A stretch of 64,000 nucleotides of DNA from Aurelia coerulea. Its lineage: Eukaryota; Cnidaria; Scyphozoa; Semaeostomeae; Ulmaridae. The position numbers were made by a program, and so were the translations under genes. Below are positions 10,294 through 21,165 of the stretch, piece by piece. Position 1 is the first letter of the stretch. The number at the start of each line of letters is the position of its first letter. The DNA is taken from the NCBI GenBank assembly GCA_039566865.1, contig CM076955.1:7318501-7382500 (forward strand), in the 5' to 3' direction. The notes under the pieces were generated by a model, which saw only the letters and a list, made by a program, of their open reading frames with translations, ran no database searches and was not told the origin of the DNA.

Positions 10294-10937
10294 GGTGTAG
10301 TGTATAATAGAAAGCTGAGCCATATGCCCTTCTTGTGAATTACAGCAGTTTGAATATACTATGAAAGTAATGCATTGCTACAGGTTATAGAAAAACTAGG
10401 AGAATAATTATCTTTCAATCTACTTTAATTTTAATGAAAGGGTTAAGAAAAATAAAAGGATTAAGAAAAAATAAGTGAAATAAAAATTCAAATACTGACA
10501 GGATGGATTGTCAATGAGGTGGGGGTAGTTTGGATCTGCAGAGTTTTAATCGTAGTTATTGCTAATGAATTTTTTTAGTTTTTGTAGAAAATGTTTCTTT
10601 GATGTTACATTTTGTATGTCAGGTGGGATTTCATTCCAGATTTTGACACCAGCACAAAGTATTGATCTTTGTTTGTAGCTCGTGGTAGTACGAGGAATTA
10701 CAAAGTTTCCCATGGAAGAGAATCTGGTTCGATAACTGTAGATTACCATGTGAAAAATTAATATCAAACATGAACTTTGCAACTTCGCATTTGTAGGTAT
10801 CGTCAAAATTTAACAACCCTAGTTTAGTAAAAATGGGTTGGCTGTGTGCTTGTCGCGTAGCAAAATCGATTATTCTCACAGTTTTCCTGAGATTTCGTCT
10901 TATAGATTCCAGGGCTGTGGAGTTAGCACTGCCCCAG

Positions 10938-11432
10938 TTAAAGAGCCATTGTCACCCAGGCTCCTTTGCGGGCATGTTGTAATTTCAGATTATCTGAAAA
11001 TCAAATTTGGCCTAAGCAGAAAATATCGATCTGCACTGCAGGAGAAGTCATTGGTTCCACTTGTCTGAATATGAATAATCGCTAAAGCTGATATGATAAA
11101 GGATTCATTCACTGGATTTGTTTTGATCAAAGCGTGGGAGTCTGCCTTTACAAGTGCAACACAATGAAGAAGACAAAGAGGAACCAAACACTGTTGTTTG
11201 CATAAATACGAGCTGGCTCCGAACCGAAGCTTGATGCAGATACTCCACAAGAATTTCAACGAAACTTTTGATGTAAAATCTAGATATCTGCCATCGTTTT
11301 CAATTCCCTTTGCAATAATCCATACAAGTTTGTCGCCATCGCATCTTCTCTCTTTCTGCAAGCAAGCTGTGTTTGTGTTGTGTTTTCCTCCCCACGGTGC
11401 GCAAAGGTTCCTGGGTGACAATGGCTCTTTAA
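10938..11432. mobile_element. TTAA-flanked MITE, family D
   Basis: TTAA at 10938-10941 and 11429-11432. TIRs AGAGCCATTGTCACCCAGG and complement, about 25 bp with small differences further in. Unlike families A-C the ends do not begin CCC, so Kolobok is as likely as piggyBac. It interrupts the LINE C-terminal frame cleanly. Confidence 0.8.
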
Positions 11433-11769
11433 GTAGACCATAGTAGACGTAAGACATGATGAACGAATTGTACAAGCTCCGTAGAAGGCTTTGTGGTATC
11501 ATGTGACGCAATCAAAAGAGAATGCCTTGACCTTCAGATATTTTGATATTTGCTTTTTTTATATGATCTTTCCAAGTTAGGTTTTTATCAATTAAGAAAC
11601 CTAGATATTTTGTTGAATTTTTTCTGGTAATGGCTCATTGTCAATGAACAGGTTAAGTATTTGTTAGCAACCTTTTGTCTAGGATGAAGTAGCATAAAAT
11701 TAGACTTTGAAACGTTCAATGACAGTTTCTTTGCTCGTAGCCATTCTGAAATTTTGACAAGCTCCTGAT

Positions 11770-13019
11770 TTAACCCTATCCAGACTGGGGGGGCTCATTC
11801 AGCCCCCCCCCACGTACTTAACTGAGCACTGCTCCAAATTGGTTCAACGAAACAGGGAATGGTTTTTTGACTTTTAGTTTTTATCCTTTTGAAGTGTGAT
11901 TTTGTGTGAAATTTAAAAAAAACTTTCAGGGGGCTGGGGGGTGGCTGTTTTTTTCAGAGTGGTCGGGGCCAACTTTTAGGCAAACTTTTTATGGGTGTAA
12001 TTCCAGATCACCTCATAATCCTTTGATAGTATCCTTTTTACTTTCTATACTTATAATTTGTAAGGTCTCTTGAATTTTTTCCAGGAACAATAGACCAATT
12101 ATGTGTCACGTGACCTCATTTATGACGTCATCTTTAAGAAAATGGCAAAAATTAGTTAGCAGTATCTCTGCGAGGATATTTCAACCCCAAATGTTTTACA
12201 TCAGCAATAAATAGATCAAAGCTGATCAACAGAGTTGTTTCCACCTAAGCTATGTAATTTTGTTTGAATTTTGTGCACCATTGGTCGCAAACGGTATAAG
12301 ATTCCCCGGGGGTATCCTCATATAGTACTACTAACGATCAGTTTTCATGCATATCTTGAGAATCTGTTTTACAGTGAGAATTTTTTGACTTGCAAGTGTT
12401 TAGTTTGTCAAGATATTATCAAAATTCCACCAAATTACTATCCTCAACCCCCTATTCCCACTTCCTTCTTCCTTCCAACCCATTTGCTTACTCATTTGCT
12501 TACTATTACTTACTATAATTAAAACAAAAGTTTCAAAAGGAAAAATGAAGTATGCAACGATCACTTATCATTGAAGTAGTTTTCATTGTAATGTATGGAG
12601 AAATTCTCTATTATGGCGGCATTTGTCATTTTTCAGAAAAACAAGATTTTTAATCTCTCTATCCGCCATTTTGGATTTGCGAAAATCAATTTTTTCACTT
12701 TAATATTTTCACCTTCTAACAATGCTTTGATTGGCATAATTTGGTTTCATGAATCAATCTTAAAAAATTATAAAGATTTAAAAAAAAGTTATTTTATTTC
12801 ATTTTTTTCGTGAACACGTGCCAGTTGGTCTTGAATAATTATGACGTCATATCTATTTTTCAAATTTTTTTGTAAAAAATGATAGACCATAAACACGGCT
12901 ACCTGCGTGGTAAGTTTCGTCTTCGTAAGTGAAGGAATGGCAATTTTAGAGAGGGGGGGGGCTGAATGAGCCCCCCCAGTCTTCTAGTAGCTCAAAAAGC
13001 CCAGTCTGGATAGCGTTAA
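11770..13019. mobile_element. TTAA-flanked MITE, family C
   Basis: TTAA at 11770-11773 and 13016-13019. Ends are CCCTATCCAGACTGGG (left) and, on the right, CCCAGTCTGGATAGCG. Subterminal hairpins consist of seven G, CT, a five-base loop (CATTC or GAATG), AG and seven C. 1.25 kb, no transposase. It is inserted in the LINE frame downstream of the FADD motif; the LINE frame resumes in register on the other side. Confidence 0.88.
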
Positions 13020-13920
13020 GTCATTTTGCAATGTATCAATCTTTTTATGCAAGTGTAAGATACTTGTGTCATCTGCAAACAAATGAAATTGCAGTAACTG
13101 GGATGTTTTTTGGATATCGTTGATGTACAATAAAAAGAGAAGGGGACCAAGGACGCTGCCTTGGGGGACACCACAACTTATTGTCCTTGTTTTGGATAAC
13201 TGTTCTCCTATACAAACTTTATGTTGTCTGTTTGATAGATATGAAATAAACCAGTCTTTAGCAGTTCCTCGTATCCCGTAGTACGCTAGTTTTTCAATTA
13301 AGATTGCGTGGTTTACAGTATCAAACGTTTTTGAGAAGTCAAGAAATATGCAACATGAAAAAAGCCTTTTCTCTATAATTTCAATTAATTTAGTATATAT
13401 ATCTAGGATTGCAAGTTCTATGCGTACAGCCAAAAGACGCATAATCATACGTTTAAATCAAAAACAAATTAAGTAGCATATATTCCTCCAATTTCATTGT
13501 TTTCCTGCATTTTCTGTAGATTTTATTAGCATTTATTGAAATTTTGCAAAGACATCTCTCAAAAATTGATCGCGCTTACCCTCTGGAATGAATTTTATTT
13601 TTCTAAAAATTTCATTTTTGATTATAAGAAGGATAAAAACTAAATGTCAGAAAGTTTAAGTGTTGTAAGTGCATTTGGGAAAAATCCACAGAAGAAAAGC
13701 CGCCAGGGTGGCTGATTCAGCCCCCCCCCCCTAGGCTTGATAGGGTTAAAATGAAAATAAATTGAAAGAAGGTGCGTTTTGGGGTTTCACCGATTGTCTA
13801 GGTCAGTAAGTAATGTTTTTCAGTGAACTTGGTTGGTGAACTGAGGCCTAGGTTAAACGTCGCTCTTCTCATGCGCCGAACCTAATACAATTAGGAGCGA
13901 CAGTAGAGCGACGGTAGAGC

Positions 13921-14690
13921 AAGATAGGCACTAAATCCTTACTGGCTAACAAAATTGACACGTGACACGCTCTAAACCAATCAAATGGAGCCAAAAACCA
14001 ACCGGGAAATTTGAAATCTCAAATTTAGGCCCCTTTTGGACGATTTACCACCCTTCGCCAAAATATCATAGGATACAAGGGAAATGAATATTTTCAAAAC
14101 ATTTCTTCACAGACCTATTCCCAATGCCCTAATGCATAGTCAATCAAGGGCGCTACGAATTATTTCAAAATTTAAAGAAATGCCAAAACTTTGAATTCGA
14201 CCTCATTGTCACTGTAGTTTGTCATAATAAACAGCTAATTGATGACTGAAACGCATACTCATGGAGACTAAATATTTTGATTCGAAGGTCTCCTTCTGTG
14301 TGTTGAAGTATCTTCAAAACTTCTTCAAAAGATGCCAATATTAGAGCACTATCTGGATCTTTTTTCAGTTTGAAACTGACATAAATACCTCCGGAGATAT
14401 TCAAGATTCAATGCTGAGGGTAGAATGAACAACGGGAAAAGTTGTACTGTACGGGCCTAAAAAACCAAACCGTCGTTATAAATAAGAGGCGAATTAAAAG
14501 GTACTTACATTTGTATCTTGCAAAAAAGGACAATTAATCAAAATCGTGAAGCAGCACAAATAATATACGTACTTTATCTGGCTATGATATCAAAATTCCA
14601 CTTTTTGAACCGCATTCTACTGCCAGTTTCTCCAACAGATCGTTCACATTTCTTCTTCCAACAACATTGTCAACAAGGTCCCCCAACAAA
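13921..14690. repeat. Left arm of a large inverted duplication
   Basis: 770 bp that are nearly identical, in reverse complement, to 15891-16660 (both contain the same 60-codon frame and the same AACCGGGAAATTTG-type segment). The two arms enclose 1.2 kb. The inner 100 bp of the arm are the 3' end of a coding-looking frame (14582-14881). Outside the left arm lies GTCGCTCTTCTCATGCGCC, the terminus of the small MITE found at 18.7 and 20.0 kb. Confidence 0.92.
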
Positions 14691-14881
14691 AGGAGCGCGA
14701 AAACGTCAATGTTCAGCCACATATATGCCAGCCATCGACAAATAACATACGATTCCAATGAACTTTGAATAACTAACAAATATATTTGCTTTCCACTTTC
14801 CAGAATGGCAAGAACTGCAACATCGAACGTGGTCAGAACGAACGATTTGGTGATGTCCTCCTCGATAACACTTGTCCTCAT
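14582..14881 (-). CDS. Unidentified membrane-protein-like frame (orphan exon)
   Basis: A 99-codon frame starting with ATG and ending TAG. Composition is coding-like, with two hydrophobic segments (about residues 20-40 and 46-70) and a charged tail containing VVGRRNVNDLLEKLAVEC. It could continue from the frame at 14936-15163 through a short intron (phase fits at CGA-G/GC). It resembles the C-terminal part of a multi-pass membrane protein, but I cannot place it in a family. Its last 33 codons are duplicated in inverted orientation in the right arm (15898 onward), where the stop is replaced by a different ending. Confidence 0.35.
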   Translation of the reverse strand: MRTSVIEEDITKSFVLTTFDVAVLAILESGKQIYLLVIQSSLESYVICRWLAYMWLNIDVFALLLLGDLVDNVVGRRNVNDLLEKLAVECGSKSGILIS

Positions 14882-14935
14882 GCCTTTATCCTATTCTGCT
14901 GTCATTTTTGCGAGATTATGAGTGGTAATCGACAA

Positions 14936-15163
14936 TTACATCAGCCAAAAACCTCGTATAAATTTATGAATGGCGGTCCTTGCTTTCAGCAGCGCAAAAG
15001 AAATGGCTGTCGTTTCTCCTCTTACCGTACAGTACAGTGTAGCAGGTACATGAAATAAGTATGAAATGCTGATGTACGTAAGAAAGAATATAATAGCAAC
15101 AAACGGAAGAAATGTACATTTTGTTTTTAATGTGAAAAAATAGATTGACCATTTCGACAACAT
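14936..15163 (-). CDS. Unidentified membrane-protein-like frame (orphan exon)
   Basis: A 75-codon minus-strand frame. It has a strongly hydrophobic stretch (FLPFVAIIFFLTYISISYLF, about residues 19-38), then a polar segment with FALLKARTAIHKFIRG before a GT that could act as donor. It lies just upstream of 14582-14881 and may be the previous exon of the same gene. Upstream, a short ATG frame ending at a GTAAGT donor lies near 15260. Function unknown; not in phase with the main host gene. Confidence 0.3.
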   Translation of the reverse strand: MLSKWSIYFFTLKTKCTFLPFVAIIFFLTYISISYLFHVPATLYCTVRGETTAISFALLKARTAIHKFIRGFWLM

Positions 15164-15890
15164 AACATTTGAAATACTATTTTTAAAGCTCTTTCATATC
15201 AATTTCACATTCTGTGGGGATGTTGTAGAAAAATATCTATCTTTGGGCTACTTACATCGGAGCAAAGGTCATCCATCAGAAAATCACCCTTTTATATTCA
15301 AGCAACACAGCTGCAGCGACCAAAGCTGGACATTTGTATCGCATTTGTAGACTCTTGGAAGCATGCACGTATTTTTCGTAAGATGACAAAGCTTTAAGTC
15401 AGTGCATGTATCTTTTTATAAGAAACAGCTCACAAGAAACAGTAGGTTCAATTTTTCGAAAGTTAAGAAGCAACCCTACCTGAACTTAAAAAGCTGAGGA
15501 ACCTTTGTAATTTGCAGTTTTAATTATCCCAGCGCATTAAAAAATGTTTTTGCAATAAACAGTTATAAGGTTATAGCAACTATTTGGACATTACTTTGAG
15601 TGTGAATTATGTTATTTACTTGTTTTGAGATCTTACTAAGTAATTTGGAAGCCCTCTTGACAAGGCTAAATTAACTCTACACTTCTGGTACTAGACATTG
15701 GTTAAAACTTTAACACTTTTGGTAGAAAAATTGCCCAAATATTTAATAAATTGCCTGCCACCCTGGGATCTCCTGTGTCTTTGTAACACTTTATAAAAAT
15801 TTTAAAGCTATGTTTATGCATTCATGCCACCATCTAGATCATACAAGTAATCCTGACCAAAAAGAACCAAATGAAAAATGAAAAAATTCT

Positions 15891-16660
15891 TGTTGGGGGA
15901 CCTTGTTGACAATGTTGTTGGAAGAAGAAATGTGAACGATTTGTTGGAGAAACTGGCAGTAGAATGCGGTTCAAAAAGTGGAATTTCGCTATCAAAACCA
16001 GTTAAAGTGCGTTTATCATTTGTGCTGCTTCATGATTTTGATTAATTGTCCTTTTTTGCAAGATACAAATGTAAGTACCTTTTAATTCGCCTCTTATCTA
16101 TAACGACGGTTTGGTTTCTTGGGCCCGTACAGTACAACTTTTCCCGTTGTTCATTCTACCCTCAGCATTGAATCTTGAATATCTCCGGAGGTATTTATGT
16201 CAGTTTCAAACTGAAAAAAGATCCAGATAGTGCTCTAATATTGGCATCTTTTGAAGAAGTTTTGAAGATACTTCAACACACAGAAGGAGACCTTCGAATC
16301 AAAATATTTAGTCTCCATGAGTATGCGTTTCAGTCATCAATTAGCTGTTTACTATGACAAACTCCAGTGACAATGAGGTCGAATTCAAAGTTTTGGCATA
16401 TCTTCAAATTTTGAAATAATTCGTAGTGCCCTTGATTGACTATGCATTAGGGCATTGGAAATAGGTCTGTGAAGAAATGTTTTGAAAATATTCATTTCCC
16501 TTGTATCCTATGATATTTTGGCGAAGGGTGGTAAATCATCCAAAAAGGGCCTAAATTTGAGATTTCAAATTTCCCGGTTGGTTTTTGGCTCCATTTGATT
16601 GGTTTAGAGCGTGTCACGTGTCAATTTTGTTAGCCAGTAAGGATTTAGTGCCTATCTTCG
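15891..16660. repeat. Right arm of the large inverted duplication
   Basis: Reverse-complement partner of 13921-14690, same length. It contains the plus-strand copy of the end of the membrane-protein-like frame (beginning GDLVDNVVGRRNVNDL). It diverges slightly: the frame lacks the TAG of the left copy and stops about 15 codons later. No target duplication is evident around the pair, so either a foldback element or a non-transposon inverted duplication is possible. Confidence 0.92.
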
Positions 16661-16878
16661 GTAGAGCAACATTGAATTATACGTCGCTCCTAATGTGTCG
16701 CTCCTAATATAAAGACAATTAAATTTCTGATATCCTTTGTAGCCTAGCAACAAAATCATTAGAACAGGTCCTTAAGCTTTTGTTCTCAAAGTAACAACGA
16801 ACAAAAGCATGTTGAAAAAACTGACACAACCAATTTTGAGTAAGCAAAACAAAGCGAACTCTGGGCAAGCAAAATAAT

Positions 16879-17024
16879 GTTTAAAGGGAGTACAAAGACC
16901 AGCATGCTTGGCACAAAGTCAGCTACTTGCTCTGAACAACTTCCAGAATAACTGACTGTACGAAATTCACAAAAACAAACACAAACGATGGCAAAGGCTG
17001 CTGGTCTTTGTACTCCCTTTAAAG
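16879..17024. repeat. Short hairpin repeat
   Basis: Inverted 25-bp arms (TTTAAAGGGAGTACAAAGAC at 16879 and its complement ending at 17024) enclose about 95 bp. The right arm abuts the left end of the TTAA element at 17019, so the two structures overlap at TTTAAA. Confidence 0.6.
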
Positions 17025-18152
17025 GAATTGAGTCCATATAAATAGCCGAGCGTTAACGCTATGCTGACAAACTGCTGACGGCCCTTTGTTATCGCACAAT
17101 TGTGCTAAAGTCATTAGTAGTGGAGACCTAAGACTTCTTAATAATGCAAGGATTAAGGATAATGCAAGGATTAAGAAATCTTTTGTCTCCACTACTAATG
17201 ACTTTGGCACAATAGACCATTTCGCAATTAAGAAAAAATTCCGACAGCCTTAGTAACAGTCGGAAATCCGGGGAGTCCTCTCCATTACAGTATAATCGGC
17301 AAGCCGACCCGGTCCGATTTTCTGACCCGAAGCTACATTTAGAGCTGATGCTCGATGGTTACTCAACTAATTTCAAAACAGAAAAAATGTACAAGAGATA
17401 ATTCGTTTGTGAGTCTTATCACGAATTTGGGGTTCAATATTGCCCCCAGGGGCGGAGCGTGGGGGCCGCGAGAATTGGGAAAAATTTTGGCCAACCCCAT
17501 TTTGGGCCGTAACTCCGTTTTGCGAGGGGTAAACGGCCTCGGCATGTCAAAAATCGACGAGAAACCGTATTCTTTCACTAACACACTGTTAATCTCGAAT
17601 TTATCTCTAAAATTCGCAGAATAACGAGCCTTTCTTTTTTCAAAGCTGTGGGGAAAATCCCGAAAATTTCTACTTAGGCCCTTTTCCATTCCAAATGGAT
17701 CGTGCTCGTTTTCCTACTAAATGCACTTACTAACTCCAGATTAATGATTAAATACCTTAAAAAGGTTGAAATAGGGTCCTCCAAAAGTTTGTTTTCAGTT
17801 TCTCGATTTATCCACTTCAGAATCAGCCCAAGACGATCGGCCAGTTTTCGTTGATTTTTCAAAATTTTCTCCCAAGTTTTGGACTTATTACATTTGAAGT
17901 AAGGGGTCAAATCAGCTGATCGTTTGTTTATGTGCCCTACTCTACAAATCGATCGTGGGAAATACATCGAATAAGATATTCTGAAGTGGAGAGGATTCCC
18001 CGATGTTACTAGGGCTGTCGGAATTGGCCGCGCTCGCCTCAATCCCTTTTTCCTAATTGGCAAATGGTCTATTGTGCGATAACAAAGGGCTGTCAGCAGT
18101 TTGTCAGCATAGCGTTAACGCTCAGCTATTTATATGGACTCAATTCCTTTAA
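17019..18152. mobile_element. TTAA-flanked element with about 80-bp TIRs (family E)
   Basis: TTAA at 17019-17022 and 18149-18152. TIRs begin AGGAATTGAGTCCATATAAA and extend through GAGCGTTAACGCT and GCTGACAAACTGCTGAC on both sides. Inside are a hairpin (17098-17128 with 17185-17214) and a nested inverted-repeat element (17211-18073). No transposase; ends do not start CCC. The frames at 17363-18063 are not convincing genes. Confidence 0.68.
17211..18073. repeat. Nested inverted-repeat element
   Basis: Ends AATAGACCATTT (17211) and AAATGGTCTATT (18073), followed inward by related TTCCGACAGCC/GGCTGTCGGAA segments. Contains a GC-rich patch (AGGGGCGGAGCGTGGGG near 17449). Type not identified. Confidence 0.55.
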
Positions 18153-18701
18153 ACTTTGTCATGGACATAACTGTACAGTGTTTTACCGTGTAAAATGAAG
18201 AATAATCAACAACATTTCAGTCATAAGTTATACCTGGTAGCTAGCCGGGGACGTGCCGCTTTTGCAATGTCACAGGTCTGCGTTCAGAGTTAAGTTTGTG
18301 TCCATCATGCGGAAATCAAGCTATACTATTAACTGAAAGTTTTGTTTTTGTTTCGCTCGATTGAAAATTAGATTACAATCCCAAATATTCTGTCTCAGTC
18401 ACAACAGAATCAAGAGAAGCCATTGCCCTTTTAGTCACTTCCTGCAAATTCCCGTTAATCGAAGAAATACGCATGCTCCGCCTCGCTTTAAAACGGAAAA
18501 TTATGAGGAATAATTTATGCATTAAAGTGAATGACCTGAGATATATAGCGCTTGTCTATAAATAGGACAAAGAAACTCCTAATCCCTCTATTGTTTTCTT
18601 TCGCATAGCTTTCATTCACCACGAGCTGGATTATAAAATTCAATAGGCTATTTATAAATTCATGAGATCTCATCTTTTAACTCAGGTTATTTACTTTAAG
18701 T

Positions 18702-18847
18702 TAGGCGCATGAGAAGAGCGACGTCTAACTTGAAGTCGCTCCAGAGTCGCATAATGCGACAGGACCAGTCGCTCCAAGTACATTCTGCCGCACCTAAATC
18801 AATCTGCCGAACTTAATCAAGTTAAACTTCGCTCTTCTCATGCGCCT
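18702..18847. mobile_element. 146-bp MITE, copy 1
   Basis: Inverted ends TAGGCGCATGAGAAGAGCGA at 18702 and its complement ending at 18847. Interior has repeated GTCGCTCC boxes. Second copy in the other duplication unit (20030-20176). A solitary end recurs at 18862-18886, 20190-20213 and 13856-13880. Confidence 0.72.
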
Positions 18848-18886
18848 AATTCAGTTATTCGGTTCGGCGCATGAGAAGAGCGACGT

Positions 18887-19783
18887 TTAACTCTATTTTT
18901 ACCGGGGGGGGGGGCGTTTTTCGCCCCCCCCCCCTATCGGATTTTTGTCAATAGCTCCCAAACGATGCTACTTACAATGCTGAAGCTCCTTGACTTTTCC
19001 TAAAATTTAGTTGGCAATCAGAAAATAGAAATTTCAAAACCTATTGTTTAATCACGTGACCACCACATGCCCATATTTGGAGAGTGGTCACAAAGAGATT
19101 CTTTAAAACGGTTCTGATTTCTTTCTTTGTTACTAAATCTCAACAATATATATACCATTCGATTCGTCTCGATGAGTACTTTCATTTGATATATAATTTA
19201 TTCATATTTGCTGACATCAGCAGTTTATTATTTCTATGACGTCATCAATCTTTATGACGTCATATTCCCAATGAATGAGTATTTTTTCATGCAAAAGAGA
19301 TGTAATTACCTCAAATATTGATGAAGGTACTTGATTTCGCCAATAATATGCGAAATTAATGGTTTTAAATCATATTTATTGAGCTAACAATTTTGCATTG
19401 AATCAAATTTTCATTATTTAGTTAGTTAATTTATTAGAAACCACAAATATCCGTATGAAACCATATAAAACTACAAATCAATGGTGTCAAGCAGGTATTT
19501 GGATGGTTTTTTGCCAATTTTATCAATCTATTTGCTAATTATTGGCCCTTTTCTGCAAATAGCTCGTTTTTCTCAAAATTTGCATTGTTTTTGGTTGCCT
19601 AGCAACCAATCACGTGACTATTGATTGATTGATGCTATTTTTAGATTCTCCTTAGTTCAATTATGACACAGTGCAAGTTTCATTGTCATAGCTGTTATAC
19701 TTGTGGAGAAAACAGGGGGGGCCAAAAACGCCCCCCCCCCCGGTAGAAAATCACTTTTTTTTACCTGGTTAAAATAGGGTTAA
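18887..19783. mobile_element. TTAA-flanked MITE, family A copy 2
   Basis: TTAA at 18887-18890 and 19780-19783. It matches 4820-5711 over its whole length, including both G7-CG hairpins and the internal GGTTGCCTAGCAACC palindrome. The paralogous empty site is in duplication unit 2 near 20209-20213 (GCGACATTAAACCTAGG), which confirms the borders. Confidence 0.93.
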
Positions 19784-20029
19784 CCTAGGCCTCAGATTTC
19801 TATGGAACGCTGTTTGCACAAAAATAACATAAACATGAAAGTTTTGTTTTTGTTTCGCTCGATTGAAAATTAGATTACAATCCCAAATATTCTGTCTCAG
19901 TCACAACAGAATCAAGAGAAGCCATTGCCCTTTTAGTCACTTCCTGCAAATTCCCGTTAATCGAAGAAATACGCATGCTCCGCCTCGCTTTAAAACGGAA
20001 AATTATGAGGAATAATTTATGCATTAAGT

Positions 20030-20176
20030 TCGGCGCATGAGAAGAGCGACGTCTAACTTGAAGTCGCTCCAGAGTCGCATAATGCGACAGGACCAGTCGC
20101 TCCAAGTACATTCTGCTGCACCTAATTCAATCTGCCGAACTTAATCAAGTCAAACTTCGCTCTTCTCATGCGCCTA
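20030..20176. mobile_element. 146-bp MITE, copy 2
   Basis: Copy of 18702-18847 in the second duplication unit, differing at a handful of positions, with the same GGCGCATGAGAAGAGCGACG end. Confidence 0.72.
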
Positions 20177-20254
20177 ATTCAGCTATTAGGTTCGGCGCAC
20201 GAGAAGAGCGACATTAAACCTAGGCCTCAGACTTCTATGGAACGCCGTTTGCAC

Positions 20255-20370
20255 AAAAAATATGTTTATGTGCACATAAACTTAGTTTATGTAACATAAA
20301 CATAGTTTATGTGAACATAAACATAGTTTATGTACATAAACTAAGTTTATGTGCACAAAAATGGACATAA
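20255..20370. repeat. Palindromic ACATAAAC / GTTTATGT array
   Basis: About 110 bp made almost only of alternating GTTTATGT and ACATAAAC units separated by 1-8 bases, several of them forming perfect palindromes (for example TTTATGTGCACATAAA). A shorter version is at 21985-22035, and single copies lie near 22972 and 19826. It sits directly inside the end of family-F element 20228-23013. Confidence 0.8.
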
Positions 20371-21165
20371 ACTATGTGCCCATTGTTCTGAGACGCGTCT
20401 AAATTATTCCCCGAGGATCAGTTTGCAAATTACGGCACTCTTTCTTGTGAATGCTTGGGAGAATTTAGAGTGAAGTCGGTTAACACGTTCCTCATAAAAA
20501 AGGGGAAAGACAGCACGCGCCGCGTCAATCTTGCACAGATTTGTTTAGAAAATTGTTGGAAAGTATGGAAATTACGTTTTATTTGTCTTTGCGTCTTCGG
20601 TCTTAAATAAATTATGACTAACGGTAAAATTAATTTTATGAATACTAAGAAACTAAACAAGGAGTCTTGTTCGCGAAGAATTAGGCCCAAAGTTAAGAAA
20701 TCGAAATACAAAGTTCAGATCCCAGGGGGGTTGGGGTACCCGTAAAGAATTCGTGACGACGTAAAAAAAATTGCCAAAACTATTTGAGAGCTTAGTCTAC
20801 TAAGCCCTTTTGCAAAAGTGTTCACAATAGATTAAATTTGATTCTGCAATAGGGTTCACAAGAAGTCTGAAACATAGATTTTTATTCGTAATGTTGAAAA
20901 AGCGTTTCATGATTCAGTTTTTTAATTTTTTTAGCGTTTGGTAACCATTATGAAATTCGCAAAATTTGCACATCTCAAGTTAAAATTTTCAGTCGAATTT
21001 TTCACTACATACTCTGCAAGGCTCAATCTTTGAAACAAAAAAAGATCATGAAAATCGAGTGAGTGCAAGCTAAGAAATTTGAATTTGAAATTTAGTGCTA
21101 TTTTGTGCCCTTACTGTGCAAAGAAAGAGGCCTAAAGTACACTTTGTATGCCTAACTTGAAAAAA

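Larger units (their letters stand above)
10500..13450 (-). pseudogene. CR1/L2-like LINE fragment, interrupted by two TTAA elements
   Basis: Minus-strand reverse transcriptase remnant. The 5' piece (12984-13448) carries FLDFSKTFDTVNH, CGVPQGSVLGPLLFLLYIN and the catalytic FADD. The 3' piece (10546-10879) carries the C-terminal end with CAGVKIWNEIPPDIQ. Between them lie elements C (11770-13019) and D (10938-11432). At both TTAA sites the LINE frame continues on the far side once the insert is ignored. It lacks its endonuclease (5' truncated near 13450) and has a frameshift near 10800. It belongs to a different LINE family from the one at 1.3-4.7 kb. Confidence 0.85.
9177..13749. mobile_element. 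TTAA-flanked element, family B, with nested insertions
   Basis: Outer ends are TTAACCCTATCAGGCCTAGG (left, 9177) and the complement at 13746-13749. Each end is followed by a run of G, the CTCATTCAG or CTGATTCAG core, and a run of C. The true element is short (roughly 9177-10500 plus 13450-13749). The rest is a hAT MITE (9628-10293) and a LINE fragment (about 10500-13450), which in turn contains TTAA elements C and D. piggyBac-like by ends and target site; no transposase found. Confidence 0.75.
18341..20260. repeat. Tandem duplication, two units
   Basis: Unit 1 begins at 18341 and unit 2 at 19841. Both open with the same 185 bp (GTTTTGTTTTTGTTTCGCTC...), then share the small MITE and its neighbourhood through CCTAGGCCTCAGA and TATGGAACGC. 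Unit 1 has about 165 extra bases (18525-18700, ATATATAGCGCTTG...) and carries the family-A TTAA element at 18887-19783. Unit 2 has neither. The plus/minus frames in the copies are not coding. Confidence 0.88.

Noticed and set aside
14222..14404. Identical 60-codon frames at 14222-14404 (minus) and 16175-16357 (plus)
   Set aside because: They are the two arms of the inverted duplication; no coding evidence beyond being open.
17363..18063. Long minus-strand frames in the family-E element
   Set aside because: Frames overlap inverted-repeat sequence and have no transposase motifs.
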